Assembly: GCA_964536375.1 (NCBI GenBank)
Contig: CAZHXF010000012.1
Coordinates: 1-64,000 of the forward strand
Reading direction: 5' to 3'
DNA: 64,000 nt
From: Desulfuromonas sp964536375
GTDB taxonomy: Bacteria; Desulfobacterota; Desulfuromonadia; Desulfuromonadales; Desulfuromonadaceae
Below the pieces are notes generated by a model. It was not told the origin of the DNA, ran no database searches, and worked only from the letters and a program-made list of their open reading frames with translations. Position 1 is the first letter of the stretch, and the number at the start of each line of letters is the position of its first letter. Of this stretch, positions 35,849-44,929 are shown piece by piece. The position numbers and the translations under genes were made by a program.

Positions 35849-36535
35849 TCAATCACTGCTCATACTGTTAATTAGCACTCGACCGCCATAGGCCGCATTT
35901 TTCTGCACCAAATTATTAGCTAATGCGCCATCGCGTGCGCGAAATGCTTCAATTATCTTTTCATGCTCCTGTACCGATATTTCCATCCGTCCCGGCAGTG
36001 ACAACGAGGCAATACGCAACCTGTTGAATTTTTTCAGCATCTGCTGAATAAATTCTAACAGTTTAATATTCCCCGAAGCCCGAATAAACAATTCATGAAA
36101 CTCATTGTGAACGCGAAAAAATGTCTTTACATCTCCTTCAGCAGCCAAACTTGCCAAGCGGTTATTTATCGTCGTGAGACGATCTAGTTCCCGCTCTGTC
36201 AACTTATCGGCGGCCAACTGGGCTGCATAACCTTCCAACATACTCTTTATTTCGTAAAATTCTGCAACATCACGTTCAGACAGTGCGGTAACAACTGCAC
36301 CCTTACGCGGCACTACAGTTAAATAACCTTCTGATTCGAGTTGACGAAACGCTTCACGGATTGGGGTACGGCTGATACCATAACGTTCCGCTAAGTCGGG
36401 CTCGGACACGCGCTCACCAGCCTTGAGCGTACCTTTCAGTATTGCGTCGCGTATATTCTCCAGGATCTTTTCACGTAACGTTTGATGGCGTTCCATAACT
36501 TTTCTTTTCATCTGAGCCCCAAAGCAAGATTTCAT
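35849..36535 (-). CDS. GntR-family transcriptional regulator with FCD domain
   Basis: A 220-228-residue regulator of the FadR subgroup. The winged helix-turn-helix is RVSEPDLAERYGISRTPIREAFRQLESEGYL (longer than one line; about residues 42-73), followed by an all-helical FCD domain with probable metal/ligand residues in FFRVHNEFHELFIRASGN. The ligand is unknown. The ATG at 36511, preceded by GGGG, may be the true start rather than 36535. It is divergent from the K+ channel gene with palindromic GTATAC repeats between them. Confidence 0.85.
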   Translation of the reverse strand: MKSCFGAQMKRKVMERHQTLREKILENIRDAILKGTLKAGERVSEPDLAERYGISRTPIREAFRQLESEGYLTVVPRKGAVVTALSERDVAEFYEIKSMLEGYAAQLAADKLTERELDRLTTINNRLASLAAEGDVKTFFRVHNEFHELFIRASGNIKLLEFIQQMLKKFNRLRIASLSLPGRMEISVQEHEKIIEAFRARDGALANNLVQKNAAYGGRVLINSMSSD

Positions 36536-36682
36536 GTCATATTTCTACAAACTGCATGAGCAGTGAAGGATATGAATGGTTAATCTATAAGTAAGTAAAT
36601 ACACATTCAACAGCCACAACGCAACCAACAACAGATAGATTATATCAAGAAGATTGTTATATCTCGCGCTGTTATCTCTATT

Positions 36683-36701
36683 GTATACGTATACAGTATA
36701 C
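36683..36701. promoter_or_regulatory. Triple GTATAC palindrome, candidate operator for the GntR regulator
   Basis: GTATAC occurs at 36683-36688, 36689-36694 and 36696-36701 in the divergent gap. FCD-type GntR proteins often bind short palindromes of TNGTNNNACNA type, and TTGTATACG fits. Autoregulation is an inference. Confidence 0.5.
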
Positions 36702-36786
36702 ATGGATAAGATACGATTTTGTCAACTGAATAGTTAATCGTTGTCAACTTATGTTTACCCAGCTATTGTTGCGCAACGGAGGAAGC

Positions 36787-37794
36787 ATGAACCCTGTTCG
36801 CAATATTATAGTATCGCTGATAGCTCTTATAGCCATCATACTCATTGGTACACTTGGTTACAGCTACATTGAACACTGGTCCTATCTGGATTCGGTTTAC
36901 ATGACAGTGGTTACCCTATCGACTGTTGGCTTCCGGGAAATTCGGCCGTTATCCGAGCATGGGCAAATATTTACCATCGTTCTAATTATCTGTGGTACCA
37001 GTTTAGTTGCCTACGCTGCGGGTAGCCTGATTCAATTAATGGTAGAGGGCCAATTTCGCCAAATATTGGGGAGGAAGAAATTGATACAGCAAATTGCCAA
37101 ACAGGAAAATCACTACATTGTTTGTGGCTATGGACGCATCGGAAGCTTTATCTGTAATGAGTTTCGGGCCAAGCCAGTTGCCTTTGTCGTCGTAGAAAGC
37201 GATACAACCCTATGCACAAAGATGCATGAAGATGGAATTTTATTTGTAAATGGCGATGCAACAGATGATGATGTGCTGATTAATGCTGGGATAACTAAGG
37301 CAAATGGGCTCATTACTGCCGTAACATCCGACACTGCCAACGTATACATAACCTTAACAGCACGTGGACTTAACCCTGATTTGTTCATTCTGGCGCGTGC
37401 CGGGGAAAAAAATACGGAAAAGAAGCTATTACGCGCGGGAGCTAACAAAGTAATCTCTCCATACATAATAGGCGCAAATCGCATGGCACAGGCCATTTTA
37501 CGCCCATCCGTGATGGATTTTATTGAAATCGCCACAGCACATCAAAATATGGAACTGCAAATGGAAGAAATTTGTATCCGTTCAGGCTCAGTCCTGATTA
37601 ATAAAACTCTGATGTCAACAGATATCCGCAAAGAACTAGGGATTATAATTGTAGCGATTAAGAAAAAGGGCACCGACAAGATGCTGTTCAACCCTTCACC
37701 ACAAGCGGTTCTTGATGTAGGTGATATTCTCATTACTTTGGGCGAACCGGCTTCAATCAGCAACTTACAGAAAAGAGCAATTGGATCAGTATAA
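36787..37794 (+). CDS. Two-helix potassium channel with RCK (TrkA-N) domain
   Basis: A 335-residue channel of the MthK/Kch type: two membrane helices (NIIVSLIALIAIILIGTLGY and IFTIVLIICGTSLVAYAAGS) flank a pore loop YMTVVTLSTVGFREIRPL. Then an RCK domain with Rossmann motif VCGYGRIGSF, and a TrkA-C domain (from about LMSTDIRKELGIII). The filter reads TVGFR rather than TVGYG. Start at the ATG at 36787 because GGAGGAAGC precedes it; an ATG at 36751 lacks a site. Confidence 0.85.
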   Translation: MNPVRNIIVSLIALIAIILIGTLGYSYIEHWSYLDSVYMTVVTLSTVGFREIRPLSEHGQIFTIVLIICGTSLVAYAAGSLIQLMVEGQFRQILGRKKLIQQIAKQENHYIVCGYGRIGSFICNEFRAKPVAFVVVESDTTLCTKMHEDGILFVNGDATDDDVLINAGITKANGLITAVTSDTANVYITLTARGLNPDLFILARAGEKNTEKKLLRAGANKVISPYIIGANRMAQAILRPSVMDFIEIATAHQNMELQMEEICIRSGSVLINKTLMSTDIRKELGIIIVAIKKKGTDKMLFNPSPQAVLDVGDILITLGEPASISNLQKRAIGSV

Positions 37795-37839
37795 CTATCT
37801 TGATAGTTTACTGTTCATTTAACTCCAATTATTTTTCAT

Positions 37840-37870
37840 AAAAAAAGGCGACCAATGGTCGCCTTTTTTT
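37840..37870. terminator. Bidirectional terminator between the K+ channel and atpC
   Basis: AAAAAAGGCGACC and GGTCGCCTTTTTTT form a perfect stem around AAT, with A and T tracts on both sides. Serves the channel gene and the F1 ATP synthase operon. Confidence 0.9.
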
Positions 37871-37889
37871 AACTATTTCTTAATGCTAG

Positions 37890-38297
37890 CTATTTACCAC
37901 TTGCAACCTGAATACGAATAATAGCGCGCTGTAAAGCAGCTTCCATGATTTTAAAGTTCTTATCATCATCATGTAGTTTCTTCAACGCATCTTCAGCACG
38001 ACCTAAGGCTGTTTTTGCCCGTTCTAAGTCGATCTGATCAGCCGGTTCTGCTGTCTCAGCCAGGATAGTTACTTTATCATCCTCAATTTCCACATAGCCC
38101 CAGTTAAGCGCAACATGGAAATAAGAGCTACCTTTACGATAGGTTAACTCACCAATTTTCAAAGTGGTCAGCAAGGGGGTATGACCAGGTAAAAAACCTA
38201 GTTCACCGGCAATACCGGGAGCAATAATCTCATCTACCTCTTCGCTTAAAACCCGCTTGTACGGAGTGACCATCTCCAGTTTTAATATGTCTGCCAT
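37890..38297 (-). CDS. atpC: ATP synthase F1 subunit epsilon
   Basis: A 135-residue central-stalk subunit: N-terminal beta-sandwich (ILKLEMVTPYKRVLSEEVDEIIAPGIAGELGFLPGHTPLLT is the typical start, about residues 4-44) and C-terminal helical pair (RAKTALGRAEDALKKL). Start at the ATG at 38297, AGGAAG six bases upstream. Last gene of the F1 operon. Confidence 0.96.
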   Translation of the reverse strand: MADILKLEMVTPYKRVLSEEVDEIIAPGIAGELGFLPGHTPLLTTLKIGELTYRKGSSYFHVALNWGYVEIEDDKVTILAETAEPADQIDLERAKTALGRAEDALKKLHDDDKNFKIMEAALQRAIIRIQVASGK

Positions 38298-38351
38298 GAG
38301 CAACTTCCTTTATGGTTGTGGACAGCCGATACTGCCCTCAATCTCAATCGT

Positions 38352-39758
38352 TTAAGCTGCCAGTGTTTTGGCTTTTTCAATTGCCTCTTCGATAGAACCA
38401 ACGAGGTAAAAAGCCTGCTCAGGTAGATTATCGTGCTTACCTTCAAGGATTTCTGTAAACCCTTTAATGGTATCTTTAAGCTCAACGTATTTACCTGGTG
38501 CACCGGTAAAAATCTCAGCGACAAAGAATGGCTGTGAAAGGAAACGTTGAATCTTACGTGCACGTGCAACAACCTGCCTGTCTTCTTCAGACAGCTCATC
38601 CATACCCAAAATTGCAATGATATCCTGCAAGTCCTTATAGCGTTGCAATACAAACTGTACATCACGCGCTAACTTGTAGTGCTCCTCACCAACAACCTGA
38701 GGATCCAGAATACGGCTTGAAGAGTCGAGAGGGTCAACCGCAGGATAAATACCCAGCTCAGCAATTTGCCGTGACAACACGGTAGTAGCATCCAAGTGAG
38801 CAAAAGCAGTAGCAGGAGCAGGGTCGGTCAAGTCATCAGCAGGTACGTAGATTGCCTGAACTGAGGTAATCGAACCTTTATCTGTAGTGGTGATACGCTC
38901 TTGCAACTCACCCATCTCAGTACTCAGGGTAGGCTGGTAACCAACCGCTGATGGAATACGACCCAACAACGCAGAAACCTCAGAACCGGCTTGAGTAAAA
39001 CGGAAGATATTATCAACAAACAGGAGAACGTCCTGACCTTCTTCGTCACGGAAGTATTCTGCAACGGTAAGGGCAGACAACGCTACCCGAGCACGCGCTC
39101 CAGGAGGCTCATTCATTTGACCATAAACCAGAGCGGCTTTATCCAAAACGCCGGACTCTTTCATCTCTTCCCACAGGTCATTTCCCTCACGAGTGCGCTC
39201 ACCTACGCCTGCGAAAACTGAGAAACCACCGTGCTGCGAAGCGATGTTATTAATCAGCTCCATAATAAGAACTGTTTTACCGACACCAGCACCACCAAAC
39301 AAACCAATTTTACCACCACGAGCATAAGGTGCTAATAAATCGATTACTTTGATACCAGTTTCAAATGATTCAACCTTTGTCGATTGACTGACAAAATCAG
39401 GTGCTGGTCGGTGGATGCCCCATTCGAGCTCTGCACCAACTGGACCAGCCTCATCAACAGGCTCACCGACAACGTTCAGTATGCGACCCAGAGTCTTACG
39501 ACCTACAGGCATAACAATCTGCTTACCTGTATCTAACACTTCTTGACCACGAACGAGACCTTCCGTCGCGTCCATAGCGATGGTACGCACGGTATTCTCA
39601 CCTAAGTGCTGCGCTACTTCAACCACCAGGTTCCATTCACCCTCACCTAGTGAGGGGTTGGTGATTTTAAGTGCGTGATAAATTTCAGGAAGCTTGCCAG
39701 CCTCAAACTGGATGTCTACTACAGGACCAATAACCTGTACAATTTTACCCTTGTTCAT
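38352..39758 (-). CDS. atpD: ATP synthase F1 subunit beta
   Basis: A 468-residue catalytic subunit. Walker A GGAGVGKTVLI, the catalytic Glu in GVGERTREGNDLW, Walker B VLLFVDNIFRF, and the DELSEED-type segment reading MDELSEEDRQVV are all present, so it should be active in ATP synthesis or hydrolysis. Follows atpG by 41 bases. Confidence 0.98.
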   Translation of the reverse strand: MNKGKIVQVIGPVVDIQFEAGKLPEIYHALKITNPSLGEGEWNLVVEVAQHLGENTVRTIAMDATEGLVRGQEVLDTGKQIVMPVGRKTLGRILNVVGEPVDEAGPVGAELEWGIHRPAPDFVSQSTKVESFETGIKVIDLLAPYARGGKIGLFGGAGVGKTVLIMELINNIASQHGGFSVFAGVGERTREGNDLWEEMKESGVLDKAALVYGQMNEPPGARARVALSALTVAEYFRDEEGQDVLLFVDNIFRFTQAGSEVSALLGRIPSAVGYQPTLSTEMGELQERITTTDKGSITSVQAIYVPADDLTDPAPATAFAHLDATTVLSRQIAELGIYPAVDPLDSSSRILDPQVVGEEHYKLARDVQFVLQRYKDLQDIIAILGMDELSEEDRQVVARARKIQRFLSQPFFVAEIFTGAPGKYVELKDTIKGFTEILEGKHDNLPEQAFYLVGSIEEAIEKAKTLAA

Positions 39759-39799
39759 GAGATGAACTCCTTTTATACCCCAGCGTGTGGAGATTATCG

Positions 39800-40666
39800 T
39801 TACTTGATTGATTCAGCGCCAGAAATAATTTCCATCAACTCTGAAGTAATAGCAGATTGACGCGCTCGGTTATACTGCAAGGTGAGCTTGTCGATCATTT
39901 CAGAAGCATTTTTACTTGCACTATCCATACTACTCATACGGGCTCCGTGCTCAGAGGCTACGGATTCAAGCAAAGCTCTAAAAATTTCTACTTCTACATA
40001 CTTCGGCAAAATTGATGCCAAAACTTCTTCACTACTCGGCTCGTAAATATAGTCAGCTACGTAACCTTCTTCTTCAGTTTCATGTGGATCAATTGGCAAC
40101 AACTGAGATGTCGTTACTTCCTGATTCATCGCACTGAAAAAGTGGTTGTAGATCATGAATACTGCATCAAAATTTTCAGCAGTATAATCTTCTACAATTT
40201 CACGTCCGAGTAACGCTGCGGTAGCATAAGTTATATGACCGGTAAGATTTTCATACACCTTATCAATAACAATACCAGGGCGACGCTTAAGTGCATCCTT
40301 ACCCTTGCGACCGATAATGCGCACTGAATAATCTTCAAAGCCATGTGCCTGAGTTTTAATAAACGCTTCAGTTGCCTTGGCCACACTGCTGTTAAAACCA
40401 CCACACAAACCACGGTCTGCTGTCATAATCAAAATCAAAGCGCGCTTTTTTTCACGTCCCTCTAGCAGAGGATGTTCTCCACTAGAATCTCTTTTCGCCA
40501 TACTCGACAATACTTCTTGTAATTTATCGGCATAAGGGCGCGCAGCGACTACAGCTTCTTGAGCTCTGCGTAGCTTAGCTGCAGAAACCATTTTCATAGC
40601 CTTGGTTATCTGCTGAGTATTTTTAACGGAGCCTATCCGTTTTTTTATGTCCTTCAGATTTGCCAT
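39800..40666 (-). CDS. atpG: ATP synthase F1 subunit gamma
   Basis: A 288-residue rotor shaft with the two long terminal helices (LKDIKKRIGSVKNTQQITKAMKMVSAAKLRRAQ at the N-terminus, about residues 4-36; SEMIDKLTLQYNRARQSAIT at the C-terminus) and the central TADRGLCGGFNSSV. Length is normal. Confidence 0.97.
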   Translation of the reverse strand: MANLKDIKKRIGSVKNTQQITKAMKMVSAAKLRRAQEAVVAARPYADKLQEVLSSMAKRDSSGEHPLLEGREKKRALILIMTADRGLCGGFNSSVAKATEAFIKTQAHGFEDYSVRIIGRKGKDALKRRPGIVIDKVYENLTGHITYATAALLGREIVEDYTAENFDAVFMIYNHFFSAMNQEVTTSQLLPIDPHETEEEGYVADYIYEPSSEEVLASILPKYVEVEIFRALLESVASEHGARMSSMDSASKNASEMIDKLTLQYNRARQSAITSELMEIISGAESIK

Positions 40667-40688
40667 TTTTGCATCCTCAGGTAATAGA

Positions 40689-42197
40689 CTAAGCTACGAA
40701 CTGACCTTTAAACTCATCAAGAGCTGACTTAATGCGAGTATCTAGATCAGCATCAATTGCTTTCTTGGTAGTAAGGTCAGTGATGATTTCAGCATGCTTA
40801 CTCTCGATAAATGAGAGCATCTCAGCTTCATAGCGTTGAACCAGGTTGGTCTCGTAATCGTCAACGTAGCCATTATTTACTGCGTAAATTGCTAGTACCT
40901 GCTTAGAAACTGGCAGGGGCTGATATTGACCCTGTTTAAGGATCTCTACCAAGCGCGCCCCGCGCTGTAACTGCCGTTGTGTCGTGGCATCCAGATCGGA
41001 ACCAAACTGGGCAAATGCAGCCATTTCACGATATTGAGCCAAAGCAAGGCGCAGCGTACCTGCTACCTGCTTCATCGCTTTAACCTGAGCACTACCACCA
41101 ACACGAGATACCGACAGACCAACATTGATCGCTGGACGTACACCTGAATAAAACAGGTCAGTTTCCAAGAAGATCTGACCATCTGTGATGGAGATTACAT
41201 TTGTTGGAATATATGCAGAAACGTCGCCAGCTTGAGTTTCGATAATTGGTAGTGCAGTCAATGAACCTGCGCCCAATTTGTCGTTAACCTTAGCTGCACG
41301 CTCGAGCAAACGGCTATGCAAGTAGAATACGTCACCAGGGAATGCTTCGCGTCCTGGTGGACGACGCAGCAGCAGAGACAGTTGGCGATATGCAACCGCT
41401 TGCTTGGACAGGTCATCATAAATAATCAGGGCATGCTTACCGCTATCACGGAAGAATTCACCCATGGTAACACCAGTATAGGGCGCAATATATTGCAGAG
41501 GAGCCGGGTCTGAGGCAGTAGCTGCTACGATAATGGTGTAATCCATAGCACCATGTTGTTGCAACTTATCTACTACTTGAGCAACGGTAGAGCGCTTTTG
41601 CCCAATAGCTACATAGATACATACAACATCTTGCCCTTTTTGGTTGATAATTGTATCAATCGCAACGGCAGTTTTACCGGTCTGACGGTCACCGATAATC
41701 AATTCACGTTGACCACGACCGATCGGTACCATGGCGTCTATTGCTTTAAGACCAGTCTGCATTGGCTCATGTACAGATTTACGAGCAACAATGCCTGGGG
41801 CTTTAACTTCAACTTGGCTATAAGTGTCAGATTTGATCTCACCCTTACCATCAATAGCAATACCAATACCGTTGACAACGCGACCAATCAGGGATTCGCC
41901 TACAGGTACGCGCACAATCTGCTCCGTACGCTTAACGATATCACCTTCTTTGATATGCTCTGCTTCACCGAGGATAGCAGCACCCACATTATCTGCTTCA
42001 AGGTTAAGTACCATACCCATGACACCACCGGGGAACTCAAGAAGTTCTCCCGACATCGCCTTATCTAATCCATGAATCCGCGCAATACCATCACCAACAG
42101 AGATGATACTTCCAGTTTCACTTACTTCAACCTCGCGACCAAAGTCTTTGATCTGCTTTTTGATGATTGCACTAATCTCTTCTGCTTTAATTTCCAT
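40689..42197 (-). CDS. atpA: ATP synthase F1 subunit alpha
   Basis: A 502-residue non-catalytic nucleotide-binding subunit: GDRQTGKTAVAIDTI (Walker A), ALIIYDDLSKQAVAYR, and the catalytic arginine region VGLSVSRVGGSAQ. It follows atpH by nine bases. Confidence 0.98.
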   Translation of the reverse strand: MEIKAEEISAIIKKQIKDFGREVEVSETGSIISVGDGIARIHGLDKAMSGELLEFPGGVMGMVLNLEADNVGAAILGEAEHIKEGDIVKRTEQIVRVPVGESLIGRVVNGIGIAIDGKGEIKSDTYSQVEVKAPGIVARKSVHEPMQTGLKAIDAMVPIGRGQRELIIGDRQTGKTAVAIDTIINQKGQDVVCIYVAIGQKRSTVAQVVDKLQQHGAMDYTIIVAATASDPAPLQYIAPYTGVTMGEFFRDSGKHALIIYDDLSKQAVAYRQLSLLLRRPPGREAFPGDVFYLHSRLLERAAKVNDKLGAGSLTALPIIETQAGDVSAYIPTNVISITDGQIFLETDLFYSGVRPAINVGLSVSRVGGSAQVKAMKQVAGTLRLALAQYREMAAFAQFGSDLDATTQRQLQRGARLVEILKQGQYQPLPVSKQVLAIYAVNNGYVDDYETNLVQRYEAEMLSFIESKHAEIITDLTTKKAIDADLDTRIKSALDEFKGQFVA

Positions 42198-42206
42198 GAG
42201 TACTTC

Positions 42207-42749
42207 CTAACCCTTCTTTAAGGTATCTTCAATCCGCTGCAACTGGGTTTTAATACTTCCGTCAAAAACTTTGCCACCAACTTCGGCTTTCATTCCGCCC
42301 AGCAATTTTGCATCAACCTTAGTTTGCAGGTCGATTTTTTTGCCGGTCTGTTTTTCAAGCCCCTCTTTTACGCTGTCAGCCTGAGCTTTGGTCAATCTGA
42401 CTGCTGAGGTAACGCACGCCCGAACAACGCCGGATATTTCATCGGCGAAAGCTGTATAGTTTGCATAGATCTGGCTTACGTATTTAAGGCGATCCTTAAC
42501 TGTAAGCAATCCAACAAAATTTTTCATGCCCACTGATAAACCCATTTTTTCTGCAATATCTGCCATTATTGCCACTTTTTTATCTACCTGCAGAGTTGGA
42601 CTTTCCATCAGTGTACGCAATTCATTTTCCCGAGCTAGCAGCTCACTTACTTCACCCAGCTCAGTACTATACTGCTCAACCATTTTGTTTTCGGTAGCCA
42701 GGTCAACTAGAGCCTGAGCATACCGTCGTGCTATAGCGCTTGTACTCAA
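42207..42749 (-). CDS. atpH: ATP synthase F1 subunit delta
   Basis: A 180-residue peripheral-stalk subunit joining F1 to the b subunits. IARRYAQALVDLA at the N-terminus and the C-terminal LLGGMKAEVGGKVFDGSIKTQL are family hallmarks. Start overlaps atpF by four bases. Confidence 0.95.
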   Translation of the reverse strand: MSTSAIARRYAQALVDLATENKMVEQYSTELGEVSELLARENELRTLMESPTLQVDKKVAIMADIAEKMGLSVGMKNFVGLLTVKDRLKYVSQIYANYTAFADEISGVVRACVTSAVRLTKAQADSVKEGLEKQTGKKIDLQTKVDAKLLGGMKAEVGGKVFDGSIKTQLQRIEDTLKKG

Positions 42750-43348
42750 TGGAGTTCTCCTACCTTAAGCTTATATTCATCCACCAGACGAGCCTGATCT
42801 TCCTTGGTAACAGCTTTCTTAAGGACATCCTCAGCTATTTTAACTGCAATGGCTGCTGCATCTTGTTGCAGAGCCAGACGAGCTTTGGCTATCTCATTGT
42901 CAGAAGCTTTTTGTGCATCAGTCTTGATTTTTTCTGCCATTTGCTTAGCTTCAGCAATAATACGCTGCTTCTCCAACTCGGCTTCTTCCTTAATTGCAAC
43001 CTTAATTGATTCTATCTCTGCTTCGGCCTGAGTCAGTTTGGCATCGTACTCTTGATATTTTTCTTTTGCCACTTGCGCAGCATCTTCTGATGCCTTGATT
43101 GACTGCGCAATGCCTTCACGCCGAGCAGCCAAAGCGTTCTTTAGTGGCTTAGATACAAAATAAACCAGAATTGCCACCATGATACCGAAGTTGAATACCC
43201 GCCAGAGAAAATCTTTCAGCAACACTCCGCTATCTACTTGGTGTGCCTCTCCGGAGGCCATCGCATAACCAGCTCCTGCAATCAGTAATCCGAAGGTCGC
43301 AGCAGCTACCAGGGTTTTATTTCGCCCCTTAATTTTGTCTGCAAACAT
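42746..43348 (-). CDS. atpF: ATP synthase F0 subunit b with N-terminal signal-like extension
   Basis: A 200-residue stator subunit. Residues about 10-32 form a hydrophobic segment ending in GYAMASGEA that looks like a signal peptide; a second hydrophobic segment (FNFGIMVAILVYFVSKPL, about 53-70) is the usual b anchor, followed by a long charged coiled coil. Related deltaproteobacterial b subunits have this extension. Start overlaps the b' stop by one base. Confidence 0.92.
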   Translation of the reverse strand: MFADKIKGRNKTLVAAATFGLLIAGAGYAMASGEAHQVDSGVLLKDFLWRVFNFGIMVAILVYFVSKPLKNALAARREGIAQSIKASEDAAQVAKEKYQEYDAKLTQAEAEIESIKVAIKEEAELEKQRIIAEAKQMAEKIKTDAQKASDNEIAKARLALQQDAAAIAVKIAEDVLKKAVTKEDQARLVDEYKLKVGELH

Positions 43349-43776
43349 TATTTAACGTTCCTTCCCAGTACTTGTGAAGCAATCAAATTTGCCAAGGATT
43401 GTGTTTCTTTATTCAGCACTACACGCGCTTTATCAACCTCTGTAGCAACACTGTTTTTCATAGCCACTAGACTAGCATCAGCTTCGGTACGTGCCTTACC
43501 AATGATGGTCATCTCTTCTTTTGCCGCTTCTGCCCGCAGCTCATGCGCGGCATGGCTGCCTTCAACCTTCGCTTGACGCAGTTTTTTTTGGTAGCTTTCT
43601 AACTTTTCATTTATTGAGGCATCCAAATCACGGGCCTGTTGATGACCTTCTTCAATAGCTTCTTGACGCGCTGCCATGATATTGCGCAAAGGGCGAAACA
43701 AAAGAATATTGAGCAATATCATTAATACTATGAAATTAACAAACTGCACCAGGATGGTCCAATCGATATTTATCAC
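43348..43776 (-). CDS. atpF': ATP synthase F0 subunit b'
   Basis: A 142-residue second b-type subunit: one N-terminal membrane helix (FVNFIVLMILLNILLFRPL) then a charged coiled coil. With atpF it makes a b/b' heterodimer stator as in phototrophs and many deltaproteobacteria. First gene of the F1 operon. A weak promoter candidate (TTGACA at 43998-44003, poor -10 at 43975-43980) lies about 190 bases upstream; otherwise the gap to parB shows nothing. Confidence 0.9.
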   Translation of the reverse strand: MINIDWTILVQFVNFIVLMILLNILLFRPLRNIMAARQEAIEEGHQQARDLDASINEKLESYQKKLRQAKVEGSHAAHELRAEAAKEEMTIIGKARTEADASLVAMKNSVATEVDKARVVLNKETQSLANLIASQVLGRNVK

Positions 43777-44053
43777 TGTGCTACCTCTTTCTTCCTTTGA
43801 GACTCAACTATGATTTGTTGTACTTGGAAATACTTTAGGAGTTTTGCTATTGTCAGCCTGTTTTCTGTGTTTCCCTATGGCAACATGCTCCAGCATGATT
43901 TAACTAATAATTAGACCAACTAGCTCCGAGTATGCATACATTAAACATACACCCCATCTCTCAAAGCAGAGAACTCTTATCACGGTGCTACTGCAATTGT
44001 CAAGCTGATTCACTGTCTTGCAGTCATTGTGACCAAGTTTGTTAATTGTTTTA

Positions 44054-44929
44054 CTAAACTACATTCATGTAATCTAAAATTCTTTGCAATTCGTCATCGT
44101 CGTAATAGCTAATTATAATACGCCCACCCTTAACACTTTTTTTAATTTCCACCTTTGTTCCCATGTTTTTTTTCAATATATCTTCCAAGTCGGTTAAGAG
44201 AGTCCCTGCTGCCGTCGCCTGTTGCTCGGGTACATCTACGCTACTTTTTACCCTGGGAGCTATTTCAAATTTCTTTATTTTCTTTACCAAGGCCTCAGTT
44301 GCCCGTACCGATAAATTTTTATGCTTTACCTGTTTTGCCGCTTCAACAATCTCTTCCTTGCTCTCTAGAGACAATAAACAACGTGCATGACCCATACTCA
44401 ATTCACCAGATAGGACAGAATTCTGTATTTCGTCAGGGAGATTAAGTAGACGCATGGCATTAGATACAGCTGGCCGGCTTTTACCAACTCTCTTAGCTAC
44501 CTCTTCTTGAGAAAGATCAAAATTATCTACCAGATGCTTATAAGCTGAAGCTTCCTCAATAGCATTAAGATCTTCGCGCTGAATATTTTCTATCAGAGCA
44601 ATCTCAAGCGCCCAATCTTCCGACACATCTTGAATCGTTACAGGTATCTCTGTCAGACCAGCTTTTTGTGCGGCACGCCAGCGCCGCTCTCCAGCTATGA
44701 TTTGGTAATGATCCTCTACTCGACGCACCACAAGAGGCTGAATTACCCCTTTTTCTATTATTGACGCAACCAACTCTTCCATTTTGTTTTCATCAAACGA
44801 CTTCCGAGGCTGTCCCACGTGGGGTCGCAACTCTTCAATAGCACAAATAAAATACCTACCTCCATTATCTGGAGTAGCTGCGCTCAGCAGTGCGCCCATT
44901 CCCTTCCCTAACGCCGTTCTTTTAGCCAT
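44054..44929 (-). CDS. parB: Chromosome-partitioning protein ParB
   Basis: A 291-residue CTPase clamp that loads at parS and spreads on DNA. The N-terminal ParB/Srx domain has IIAGERRWRAAQKAGL and VTIQDVSEDWALEIALIENIQREDLN-type motifs (GERR and ENIQR); the helix-turn-helix is LSQEEVAKRVGKSRPAVSNAMRLL-like (about residues 135-158). A C-terminal dimerisation domain ends the protein. Overlaps parA by eight bases. Confidence 0.96.
   Translation of the reverse strand: MAKRTALGKGMGALLSAATPDNGGRYFICAIEELRPHVGQPRKSFDENKMEELVASIIEKGVIQPLVVRRVEDHYQIIAGERRWRAAQKAGLTEIPVTIQDVSEDWALEIALIENIQREDLNAIEEASAYKHLVDNFDLSQEEVAKRVGKSRPAVSNAMRLLNLPDEIQNSVLSGELSMGHARCLLSLESKEEIVEAAKQVKHKNLSVRATEALVKKIKKFEIAPRVKSSVDVPEQQATAAGTLLTDLEDILKKNMGTKVEIKKSVKGGRIIISYYDDDELQRILDYMNVV

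Noticed and set aside
44811..44826. Possible second parS inside parB (TGTCCCACGTGGGGTC)
   Set aside because: Only the CACGTG core and first three bases match the parS consensus; too many mismatches.
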